NCBI RefSeq assembly: GCF_002335805.1
Contig: NZ_NISU01000005.1
Span: 1-58,353, forward strand
Length of the DNA: 58,353 bases
Origin: Bacillus sp. FJAT-45350
Lineage (GTDB): Bacteria; Bacillota; Bacilli; Bacillales; NISU01
Reading direction: 5' to 3'
Part shown: positions 20,917 through 27,824 of the stretch, piece by piece
Position numbering within the stretch: position 1 is the stretch's first letter
Layout of the letters: each line of letters opens with the position of its first letter
Translations under genes and position numbers: made by a program
Notes under the pieces: model-generated
Databases searched by the model: none
What the model saw: the letters and a program-made list of their open reading frames with translations, nothing else
Told to the model about the DNA's origin: nothing

Positions 20917-20951
20917 CCTTTAACACCCCACCGAATTTTTTTAGTGGTTTC

Positions 20952-21019
20952 ATTATAAACAGAGTATGCTTTAAATTTTTGTCAAAATAAGAAGTCGATT
21001 ACAAAAAAGTGTTCGACTA
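20952..21019 (-). promoter_or_regulatory. spoIIE promoter with wide spacing and Spo0A boxes
   Basis: TTGACA (20980-20985) and TATAAT (20952-20957) are 22 bases apart, far wider than the usual 17. B. subtilis spoIIE and spoIIG use the same kind of long spacing with sigma-A and Spo0A~P. Upstream, TAGTCGAA (minus strand, 21012-21019) differs from the 0A box TTGTCGAA at one or two positions, and a second partial copy lies near 20992-21000. Confidence 0.75.
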
Positions 21020-21110
21020 GTTTCGGTATAATCTCTCAGAAGTTTCCAGCCTTACTCACGATTAGCAGAGAAAGATGAAGAATCATAAGCAGATGAATCG
21101 GATATGTGTT

Positions 21111-21145
21111 AATTATGAATTATGATTTATGAGTTATGAATTAAA
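21111..21145. repeat. Heptamer array 1 (spoIIE/tRNA gap)
   Basis: Five consecutive 7-base units read AATTATG, AATTATG, ATTTATG, AGTTATG, AATTAAA. It lies between the spoIIE promoter region and the tRNA terminator. The rest of the 20917-21228 gap contains only those two elements. Confidence 0.8.
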
Positions 21146-21183
21146 AGGATTAATGAATAATGGGAAGTACAAATAAATAGGTC

Positions 21184-21215
21184 AAAAAAACCATACTCCT
21201 ATTGGAATATGGTTT
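21184..21215 (-). terminator. tRNA-Met terminator
   Basis: AACCATA (21189-21195) pairs with TATGGTT (21208-21214), and the minus strand continues with TTTTTTT. It lies 13 bases after the tRNA 3' end. Confidence 0.8.
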
Positions 21216-21228
21216 GTTAGTATGTGTA

Positions 21229-21305
21229 TGGTAGCGGCGGAGGGAGTCGAACCCACGACCTCACGGGTATGAACCGTACGCTCTAGCCAGCTGAGCTACA
21301 CCGCC
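21229..21305 (-). tRNA. tRNA-Met (anticodon CAU), CCA encoded
   Basis: Reading on the minus strand the 77 bases fold as a cloverleaf: acceptor GGCGGTG with CGCCGCT, D-arm GCTCAGCTGGCTAGAGC, anticodon arm TACGG-TTCATAC-CCGTG and T-arm with TTCGACT. The position matches B. subtilis trnSL-Met1 and the sequence looks like elongator tRNA-Met. The T-stem GTGGG/CCCTC has a U50-U64 mismatch where B. subtilis has a G-U pair. The B. subtilis tRNA-Glu partner is absent. Confidence 0.95.
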
Positions 21306-21370
21306 ATAAGATAATTATTAGAATACAATAGGACGACAATAGTGTCAATAATCATTTTATTAAAATAAAC

Positions 21371-21398
21371 GAAAGACAAGCGAATTCGCTTGTCTTTC
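21371..21398 (-). terminator. yabR terminator, 28-base perfect palindrome
   Basis: GAAAGACAAGCGAA and its exact complement TTCGCTTGTCTTTC meet with no unpaired centre. On the minus strand it is followed by GTTTATTTT. It lies 34 bases after the yabR stop and before the tRNA. Confidence 0.75.
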
Positions 21399-21431
21399 TT
21401 CACATTCTATATTTGCAAGTAGCAGCAAGTC

Positions 21432-21926
21432 TTACCCTCGACGTGCGCCTCTACCACCACGCTTAGTTTCAGTTTGACGCTTTAATGTTGTTAAGCGCTC
21501 TTCACTGTCCTTTAAGAAGCGATTCATTTTATCTTCGAATGACATCACTTTCACCGGTTGGCTATGACGACCTCCACCTCGGCTACCTCCTCTTGGACCT
21601 CCACCACCTTGTGGACGTCCTCCTTGCGGGCGGCCTCCTTGTGGGGGGCGACTACCTTGGGGGCGAGGGGCACGCGTTACTTCAGCAGGACGGTCTTTCG
21701 CTTTACGAATAGAAAGTCCAATCTTGCCGTCTTTTTCAACATTGACGACTTTAACTTCTACTTCGTCTCCTACTTTTAAAAATTCATTAATGTCCTTAAC
21801 ATAGTTGTCCGCAACTTCACTAATATGAACAAGACCAGTTGTACCACCTGGCAGCTCAACAAAAGCTCCGAAATTGGTAATACCAGTTACCTTACCTTGC
21901 AACTTGCTGCCTACTTCGATTGACAT
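21432..21926 (-). CDS. yabR: S1-domain RNA-binding protein with Gly/Arg-rich region
   Basis: An S1 RNA-binding domain fills residues 1-72 (GSKLQGKVTGITNFGAFVEL, then GLVHISEVADNYVKD and VKVVNVEKDGKIGLSIRKA). After it comes a low-complexity segment (about 84-123) with GRPQGGRPQGG units and RGG/GGR triplets, then a short helical stretch ending in RGGRGARRG. At 164 residues it is longer than the B. subtilis protein, which I recall as near 128. The role is probably in translation or RNA metabolism. It follows divIC as in B. subtilis. Confidence 0.9.
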   Translation of the reverse strand: MSIEVGSKLQGKVTGITNFGAFVELPGGTTGLVHISEVADNYVKDINEFLKVGDEVEVKVVNVEKDGKIGLSIRKAKDRPAEVTRAPRPQGSRPPQGGRPQGGRPQGGGGPRGGSRGGGRHSQPVKVMSFEDKMNRFLKDSEERLTTLKRQTETKRGGRGARRG

Positions 21927-22007
21927 GAAAAAATTGCTCCTCCTTAGAAAAACTAAAAGTAATTATTATATAATTTTTTTCATTATACCCGAATTGAAAA
22001 ATAAGTG

Positions 22008-22388
22008 TCAATCCGTTGGAGCTTGTGGCAATTTAAAAATTGTTTCTCCTGGCTTAGAAAGATAGTAATCTCTTCTTGCCACTTCAGCAATATATTCTAA
22101 ACTATTATAATTCTCTATTTCCTCAAGTAATACATGTTGCTCATCTTCTAACAGTTTTAAATTTTGCTCCAGAGCCAACCTTTGCTCTCGCTTCTCGTCC
22201 AAAGTTTTAGCTTGAGTATGAATTGTCATGAGGGTAAATATTCCGATTACGAATGAGGCAACTCCCAGTACTGTCAAACGGCGAACTAACCCTTTCCGCT
22301 TACGTTTTTTTTCATTAGAGTGTATTTCTTGCTGCTTCATGTACGGTGAATCTAGTTCCCTTACTTTCTGTTTGCGTTCTGTGACCAT
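22008..22388 (-). CDS. divIC: Septum protein DivIC (FtsB-like)
   Basis: Bitopic division protein that works with FtsL and DivIB at the septum. The 126 residues contain a lysine/arginine-rich cytoplasmic N-terminus, one membrane helix (about 36-58), then an extracellular coiled coil (EKREQRLALEQNLKLLEDEQ) and a conserved ARRDYYLSKPGE end. It overlaps yabQ by 1 base (TAATG), so translation is probably coupled. Confidence 0.93.
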   Translation of the reverse strand: MVTERKQKVRELDSPYMKQQEIHSNEKKRKRKGLVRRLTVLGVASFVIGIFTLMTIHTQAKTLDEKREQRLALEQNLKLLEDEQHVLLEEIENYNSLEYIAEVARRDYYLSKPGETIFKLPQAPTD

Positions 22389-22987
22389 TACTCATCACCC
22401 CTATTACTCCTTCTAAACAAGTAGTCTATAATTTTTTTACCCTTTTGGACATACTTATTTTTTCGTATCGCTCCTACTACTTTATATATTCTACATAGCT
22501 TGTATAAAAAAATTCCAATCCACCTGAGAGGTTTATAGAAAATCTTGAACAAAGTAACTAAAATTGTCAATAGAAGCGTTACTAACATCATACATAACGT
22601 ATAAAGGAGTTTCAATAAGGATTTTAACGGATTATAAAGCATAACGATAAAAACTGAACGCATGAACCGATATAAAGAGATAATTCCAGCTATCACCCTC
22701 TCTAACAACATCTGATAATGACGTTGAAAGAGAGCACGATAGGCAGCAAACCCACAAATAAGTGCTAACAGTATATAGAACCTCATTTCTCCTTGATTCA
22801 CATTTAAGAGAACATAAAATACAAGGAGCCCTTGAACAATCCAAAAGAGTAAATCATTTAATGCAGTCATCCAATGGAACGATCGTCTTTCTTTTGCAAA
22901 GCGCCCATAGGTATCGATGGCTGCACCAACCCAAATTCCCATGGCTACCATTGAAAGCATCGTATTTAGTTGTACCGTTAACGTCAC
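22388..22987 (-). CDS. yabQ: Spore cortex membrane protein YabQ
   Basis: A 199-residue membrane protein with four or five hydrophobic helices and a basic C-terminus. In B. subtilis yabQ is needed for spore cortex formation and sits in a sigma-E operon with yabP and divIC. The GTG start overlaps the yabP stop by 4 bases (GTGA). Position and the segment MLSMVAMGIWVGAAIDTYGR support the assignment. Confidence 0.9.
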   Translation of the reverse strand: MTLTVQLNTMLSMVAMGIWVGAAIDTYGRFAKERRSFHWMTALNDLLFWIVQGLLVFYVLLNVNQGEMRFYILLALICGFAAYRALFQRHYQMLLERVIAGIISLYRFMRSVFIVMLYNPLKSLLKLLYTLCMMLVTLLLTILVTLFKIFYKPLRWIGIFLYKLCRIYKVVGAIRKNKYVQKGKKIIDYLFRRSNRGDE

Positions 22988-23289
22988 TTGAATAACTTCC
23001 CGAATAGACCTTTTGACTTTTCATTTTGGTTATCATCTAAATAAATTAAGTCGTATACTTTCCCTTCAATTGATACATTCCCTAGCTCAACATTTAAGTT
23101 CTTCATATGAAGATTACGACCCCGAACTGATAAAAATCCCATCTCAGTTTCTAATAAAAACTCTTCATTATCAAAGCTCTCTACTTGCTTAACCCCAGTA
23201 ATATCAAGTGTCTTTCGGTTTCTAAGTGTAATGTCATGTTCCTTTGTTTGTCTCTCTCTTCCCATCGGTGTACCAAATTCATAATCCAT
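22984..23289 (-). CDS. yabP: Spore protein YabP
   Basis: A 101-residue soluble protein of the YabP/YqfC family (HDITLRNRKTLDITGVKQVE, then FLLETEMGFLSVRGRNLHMK). In B. subtilis it is made in the mother cell under sigma-E and is needed for normal sporulation. GGAGGAGAG lies before the ATG. A sigma-E promoter is expected at 23310-23340; CATATACAT there is suggestive, but I could not fix a convincing -35. Confidence 0.92.
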   Translation of the reverse strand: MDYEFGTPMGRERQTKEHDITLRNRKTLDITGVKQVESFDNEEFLLETEMGFLSVRGRNLHMKNLNVELGNVSIEGKVYDLIYLDDNQNEKSKGLFGKLFK

Positions 23290-23368
23290 ACTTCTCTCCT
23301 CCTAATCAATGCCTTTAGGACATGTATATGAGAAACGAGAAAATATAGAACAAGCCTTTTTTAAGGGC

Positions 23369-23447
23369 AATTATGAATTATGAGTTATGAGTTATGAGTT
23401 ATGAATTGGCGGAAGAGCGAATTGCGAATTAAGAATTGCCAATGGCT
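23369..23447. repeat. Heptamer array 2a (yabP/rqcP gap)
   Basis: Units of 7 bases read AATTATG twice, AGTTATG three times, AATTGGC, then after a short break AATTGCG, AATTAAG, AATTGCC and AATGGCT. It is the longest such array in the window. Confidence 0.85.
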
Positions 23448-23477
23448 ACTAAAGTAAGTAAGCCATTTTTTAAACCT

Positions 23478-23512
23478 AATTTGCAATTTGCCATTTGCAA
23501 TTAACAATTATC
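23478..23512. repeat. Heptamer array 2b, abutting the rqcP stop
   Basis: Five 7-base units read AATTTGC, AATTTGC, CATTTGC, AATTAAC, AATTATC and end 3 bases from the rqcP stop codon. No separate terminator is visible after rqcP. Confidence 0.8.
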
Positions 23513-23515
23513 CCT

Positions 23516-23785
23516 TTAAAACGGTTCTTGATTAATGCGTTCTTCTTTGACGATTGTGAACATTGAGCTTGCTTCGTCTTTCTTTGTTGTTTCTTTTAAT
23601 AAGTCAACTGTGACTGTTACAATTTTATTTCCGAAGCGTACTTGAAGTTCATCGCCTACTTTTACATTCGTACCTGCTTTTGCAACTACTCCGTTAATTG
23701 TAATCCTTCCTTGGTCTGAAACTTCCTTTGCTAATGTTCTTCGCTTTATAAGTCTAGATACCTTTAAAAATTTATCTAATCTCAT
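23516..23785 (-). CDS. rqcP: S4-domain ribosome quality control protein RqcP
   Basis: Binds stalled 50S complexes and helps RqcH add alanine tails (established for B. subtilis YabO/RqcP). The 89 residues from the ATG at 23785 begin with the S4 RNA-binding domain MRLDKFLKVSRLIKRRTLAK. GGGTGA lies upstream. A longer frame starting at 23833 would overlap mazG and is less likely. It follows mazG as in B. subtilis. Confidence 0.93.
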   Translation of the reverse strand: MRLDKFLKVSRLIKRRTLAKEVSDQGRITINGVVAKAGTNVKVGDELQVRFGNKIVTVTVDLLKETTKKDEASSMFTIVKEERINQEPF

Positions 23786-23795
23786 TAATATCACC

Positions 23796-25265
23796 CTATC
23801 GATAGTCTTTTTTTGATTTTTCCCAGATTTCATCTAACTCTTCTAACGTTACATCTGAAAACTCAAGCCCTCTATTCTGAAGTTCTTGCTCAATTATTTG
23901 AAAACGATTATAGAATTTTTCATTTGTTCCGTGTAAAGCTTCTTCCGGTTGTATATTGTAGAAACGTGCAAGATTAACAAGAACGAAAAGAATATCGCCA
24001 AATTCTTTTGTCATTTTTGTCTTGTCATTGTTCTTTATTTCTGCAAAAAATTCACTTATTTCTTCTTGTAGCTTCATCCACATTGGTGCAGCTTCATCCC
24101 AATCAAAGCCAACCTTGGCAGCCTTCTTTTGTAATTTAAAGGCACGCATTAGAGCTGGAAAACTTGTCGGGATATTAGCTAAGATTGAATCATATTTTGC
24201 TTCTTCCCCTCTTTCTTCTTGTTTAATCTGTTCCCAGTTTTTCACTACTTCATCGGCATCTTCAGCTTGTCCAGTACCAAATACATGAGGGTGCCTACGA
24301 ATCATTTTTTCAGTTAACGTTTCAATAACGTCATCAATAGTAAACCAACCTTCATCTTCGCCAATTTGAGCATGAAGCATGACTTGCAGTAATACATCCC
24401 CTAGCTCTTCAGCTAAATGATCATCATCTTCTTCGTCAATTGCTTCTATTACTTCATAAGCCTCTTCAATTAAATATGGCTTTAACGACTTATGAGTTTG
24501 TTTAATATCCCAAGGACAGCCATTTGGTCCACGAAGTGTCGCAATGACGGAGCGTAACATAGAAAAGTCTTGGTATAGAACAGTTTCATCCTCAACAGGT
24601 GGTACATAGACAGCTGTTAAATTATTCAACGTTGCAACTCTATCTAATTCGTACAATGGAACTGTCACTAAGCTTTCTTCTGCAGATCCAACAGCAGTTG
24701 CAACTACGACTTCATAATCGTCAGGCAGTAGCTGCATTAATGTTAGTTTCACTTCAGAAGCAATAAATGCATCATATACCTGACAGATAATGATATGCTG
24801 ACGAACTTGTAGCGCTTCACGTCGTAGCATTGTTCCATCAACAACCTGACACCCGTCGATTGGATCAATTTTTAATGCCGTATACATTGGGTCTAAAAAG
24901 CTTTGTCCACCGACAACTTCAACTTCAACTTGAATTTGATTTTCTTCACTTTCTTGCAGTAAAAATTGAACGGTCTGTTCAGCAACAAGAGGATGACCTG
25001 GCACAGCATAGGATACATCTCCTTCTTGTGCAGCCTCAAATAGAGAATCGGCAATCGTACGATACACATCACCAAATTGCTCATTTGCTTCGTACACATC
25101 ATCAAACGATTTGTATCTAAGCCCTTCCTTCTCAAGTTCTGTAACAGCAGGGTGATGTTTTGTACGGAGATATAGAGGCTTTGCCTGTAGAATTTTTTTA
25201 TAAATTCCTAATGGCATTTGCTCCAAATCACCTGCACCAAGGCCAAAAATTGATATCTTGTTCAT
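23796..25265 (-). CDS. mazG: MazG-family nucleotide pyrophosphohydrolase with methylase domain
   Basis: Two-domain protein of 489 residues, the YabN type. The N-terminal 220 residues form a tetrapyrrole methylase-like domain (YAVPGHPLVAEQTVQFL). The C-terminal part carries MazG motifs: RGPNGCPWDIKQTHKSL, EEAYEVIEAIDEED and EELGDVLLQVMLHAQIGEDE, with a second EFGDILFVLVNLARF. It hydrolyses nucleoside triphosphates and so cleans the nucleotide pool. It lies 2 bases after yabM. Confidence 0.94.
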   Translation of the reverse strand: MNKISIFGLGAGDLEQMPLGIYKKILQAKPLYLRTKHHPAVTELEKEGLRYKSFDDVYEANEQFGDVYRTIADSLFEAAQEGDVSYAVPGHPLVAEQTVQFLLQESEENQIQVEVEVVGGQSFLDPMYTALKIDPIDGCQVVDGTMLRREALQVRQHIIICQVYDAFIASEVKLTLMQLLPDDYEVVVATAVGSAEESLVTVPLYELDRVATLNNLTAVYVPPVEDETVLYQDFSMLRSVIATLRGPNGCPWDIKQTHKSLKPYLIEEAYEVIEAIDEEDDDHLAEELGDVLLQVMLHAQIGEDEGWFTIDDVIETLTEKMIRRHPHVFGTGQAEDADEVVKNWEQIKQEERGEEAKYDSILANIPTSFPALMRAFKLQKKAAKVGFDWDEAAPMWMKLQEEISEFFAEIKNNDKTKMTKEFGDILFVLVNLARFYNIQPEEALHGTNEKFYNRFQIIEQELQNRGLEFSDVTLEELDEIWEKSKKDYR

Positions 25266-25267
25266 AG

Positions 25268-26869
25268 TTATCGCTCCTTCTTTAATATGTTTTGTAACGA
25301 ATTGAGTTTTTCTCCTTTAGGAATAACTGACATTTCATCAGGTGCAAAGATTTCAAACCGTAAGATACAAAATAGAAAAACAATGGCACCGACTGACACA
25401 CTACTTAGAGCAAGAACTGTTTCCTGAAACCTTGTAGCTTCCATCGGAATCACAAATGTTTCCATTCCATTTTTCCACAAGTATGTAACGACTGACATAA
25501 TTAGTACTGAGAGTACAACCCTAATATAGATAGCTTTATATCCTGTAAAAATAGTATGTATACGCTGTAAATAACGTAGATTTAACACGGCTATTATAAA
25601 AAATCCAGCGACGGTACCAATAGCAGCACCCATCGTCCCTAAATGAGAAACAAATAAAAGATTACAGATGAGCTTTACAATAAGACCGATCACAACATGA
25701 AAAGCAGGGGCTTTCATATGACCATACCCTTGTAAAATTGCTGCTGTTGTCATTACGATTGAACTAAACAGTATCGTAAAGCCTAGTACCGCTAATACAT
25801 TAGAATCAGAGCGGTCTGTAAATAACATCGCATTCGTTGGACCAATAACAATTGCTAAACCGACAGCTGCACTTAAACTCACAATAAAGGTTAAGCGAAG
25901 AGCTAGTTCTGATTGCTTCTTAACAGTATCATTATCCCTCTTTGCTTTTGCCTTCGATATCATAGGAACAAGAGCTAAAGAAAAGGCTGTAGCAATCACT
26001 GTTCCTAGTTGAAGCAATGGTTGTCCACGGTCAAAAATACCTTTTGTTATTTTCGCTCCTTCTACCGTCCAACCTCCGTCTTGGAGGATTCGAATTAATG
26101 TCAAGGCATCGATTAATTGAAAAAATACAAATACAAGTGCACTAAAGCAAATGAGTAAACTATCCTTGAAAAGCCGACTAGTTATTTCTCTAATTAATCT
26201 CCAATTGGTATGTAAACGAAAATACGAAAGCTTTTCTGATTTTAGAAAGTATACAAATAATACCATGATCCCAATCAAAGCACCAAGTACCGATCCTAAG
26301 GCAGCTCCTGTACCCGCAGCATATGGCCCATAAGAAATAAAGTAATAAGCAAATACGATAATTAGCAATACTCGTGCAAACTGTTCACCTACCTGAGATA
26401 CAGCAGTAGGCTTCATATTTTCATTTCCCTGGTGATAACCTCTAAGGACTGATAGAAAGGGAATCATAAGAAAAGAGAAAGCTGTAACCTGAAGTGGAAA
26501 CTTTAATTGTTTATCTCCCATAAATTGTGCAACCGCACCTGCACCAAAATAAACTAATGCAAAGGATACTAGCGATACGAACATCAATACATAGAATGAA
26601 ATAACAACGACAATACGTTGTTGTTCTCTATCTTTCCCATGTTCAGACAAAATCTTTGAAATCACAACCGGGAACCCATAAATAGACAAAATTAGAGCAA
26701 TCCCATAAAAGGGATAGACCTGTTGGTAAACATAAAACCCAATATCTCCAGCAATATTTTGGTATGGAATACGATAAGCAGCACTTAATACCTTTGTAAT
26801 AATCGCTGCAATTGAAAGCAATATCGCTCCTTGCCAAATCCGCTTTACATGTTCATTCCCCGTTTCCAT
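25268..26869 (-). CDS. yabM: MOP-superfamily flippase-like protein YabM (SpoVB family)
   Basis: A 533-residue integral membrane protein with about 14 hydrophobic helices, of the polysaccharide transporter/MurJ-SpoVB family. The start at 26869 (METGNEHVKRIWQGAILL) has GGGGG 6 bases upstream; upstream codons to 26902 look spurious. The family moves lipid-linked precursors across the membrane. Which one this gene handles is unknown. It precedes mazG with a 2-base gap. Confidence 0.9.
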   Translation of the reverse strand: METGNEHVKRIWQGAILLSIAAIITKVLSAAYRIPYQNIAGDIGFYVYQQVYPFYGIALILSIYGFPVVISKILSEHGKDREQQRIVVVISFYVLMFVSLVSFALVYFGAGAVAQFMGDKQLKFPLQVTAFSFLMIPFLSVLRGYHQGNENMKPTAVSQVGEQFARVLLIIVFAYYFISYGPYAAGTGAALGSVLGALIGIMVLFVYFLKSEKLSYFRLHTNWRLIREITSRLFKDSLLICFSALVFVFFQLIDALTLIRILQDGGWTVEGAKITKGIFDRGQPLLQLGTVIATAFSLALVPMISKAKAKRDNDTVKKQSELALRLTFIVSLSAAVGLAIVIGPTNAMLFTDRSDSNVLAVLGFTILFSSIVMTTAAILQGYGHMKAPAFHVVIGLIVKLICNLLFVSHLGTMGAAIGTVAGFFIIAVLNLRYLQRIHTIFTGYKAIYIRVVLSVLIMSVVTYLWKNGMETFVIPMEATRFQETVLALSSVSVGAIVFLFCILRFEIFAPDEMSVIPKGEKLNSLQNILKKER

Positions 26870-26920
26870 GACCATCCCCCAATAACAAAACACTAGTAGC
26901 ATTATAACAAGGCAATGATA

Positions 26921-26948
26921 AATTATGAATTACGAGTTATAAATTAAT
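26921..26948. repeat. Heptamer array 3 (spoVT/yabM gap)
   Basis: Four 7-base units read AATTATG, AATTACG, AGTTATA, AATTAAT, directly next to the spoVT terminator. Confidence 0.75.
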
Positions 26949-26951
26949 CAT

Positions 26952-26983
26952 AAAAAAGAAGAAGGGGGTTAAGTTCCCCTTCC
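26952..26983 (-). terminator. spoVT terminator
   Basis: GAAGGGG and CCCCTTC (within 26961-26982) pair across an 8-base loop, and the minus strand continues as TTCTTTTTT. It lies 23 bases after the spoVT stop. Confidence 0.85.
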
Positions 26984-27005
26984 TCAATAAACAGTAATGA
27001 TAGTA

Positions 27006-27545
27006 TTAGTGTTCCATTTGTCTTGCTAGGAAGCCTGCGGCTGTTTCTGCTAGCTTTTGTTCGACTTCACCTGATATGGATTGTTCTTTGTTAAGCATAA
27101 CTACAGCCCCAATAGGGTCACCATTTGCAATGATTGGCGCTACAACATAACCTTTTAAATCTTCTTTATTCTCGCCGACGATATTATATTCGCCTTCTGA
27201 TGATTCAACTTTCGATTTTCTTTCTTCTAGCACTGTTTCTACAATTTCTCCAATACTCTTGTTAGAGTAATCTTTCTTTGAGCCACCTGATACAGCAATA
27301 TATGTATCACGGTCGGCAATTAAGACTACGTGACCTAAACTGTCATATAGAGCTTCTGCGTATTCTTTTGCAAAATCACCAAGCTCAGAAATGGGAGAAT
27401 ACTTCTTAAGAATAACTTCTCCATCGCGGTCTACGAAGATTTCTAATGGGTCACCTTCGCGAATACGCAACGTCCTTCTAATTTCCTTTGGGATAACAAC
27501 GCGTCCTAAATCGTCGATTCGACGTACAATACCAGTTGCTTTCAT
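27006..27545 (-). CDS. spoVT: Stage V sporulation regulator SpoVT
   Basis: Forespore regulator that tunes sigma-G genes. The N-terminal AbrB-type DNA-binding domain (MKATGIVRRIDDLGRVVIPK) is followed by a GAF-like C-terminal domain (about 56-178). At 179 residues it is full length. The N-terminus is strongly similar to AbrB at 50537. It has a candidate sigma-G promoter at 27638-27667. Confidence 0.97.
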   Translation of the reverse strand: MKATGIVRRIDDLGRVVIPKEIRRTLRIREGDPLEIFVDRDGEVILKKYSPISELGDFAKEYAEALYDSLGHVVLIADRDTYIAVSGGSKKDYSNKSIGEIVETVLEERKSKVESSEGEYNIVGENKEDLKGYVVAPIIANGDPIGAVVMLNKEQSISGEVEQKLAETAAGFLARQMEH

Positions 27546-27637
27546 ACCTGTGATGCCTCACTTTCTTATGATGTAGTAACTAATGGTAAATTTGTTGATG
27601 TAAGCTACCTTACGACAACTACGGTGCGTCTTGTCTA

Positions 27638-27667
27638 TATTATCTTTCCATAAGGAAGAACTATTCA
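27638..27667 (-). promoter_or_regulatory. Candidate sigma-G promoter of spoVT
   Basis: On the minus strand TGAATA (27662-27667) and GATAATA (27638-27644) are 17 bases apart, close to the sigma-G form with GnATR and CATAnTA-like boxes. spoVT is sigma-G-dependent in B. subtilis. The rest of the 27546-27824 gap shows no gene. Confidence 0.5.
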
Positions 27668-27824
27668 CCAATTTAAGAAATTGCTTGAACACATCAACTT
27701 ACTATATCTACCAAGTATATTTTATGAGGAAAAAATACTCTTTCTATACAAATATCGATCACTACTCATAGAGGGCTTCACAGTATATGAAACATACGTT
27801 CGTTAAGGCGGAGAAAGTTACACA

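Noticed and set aside
23369-23512. CRISPR array
   Set aside because: The period is 7 bases with no spacers and no cas genes in the window.
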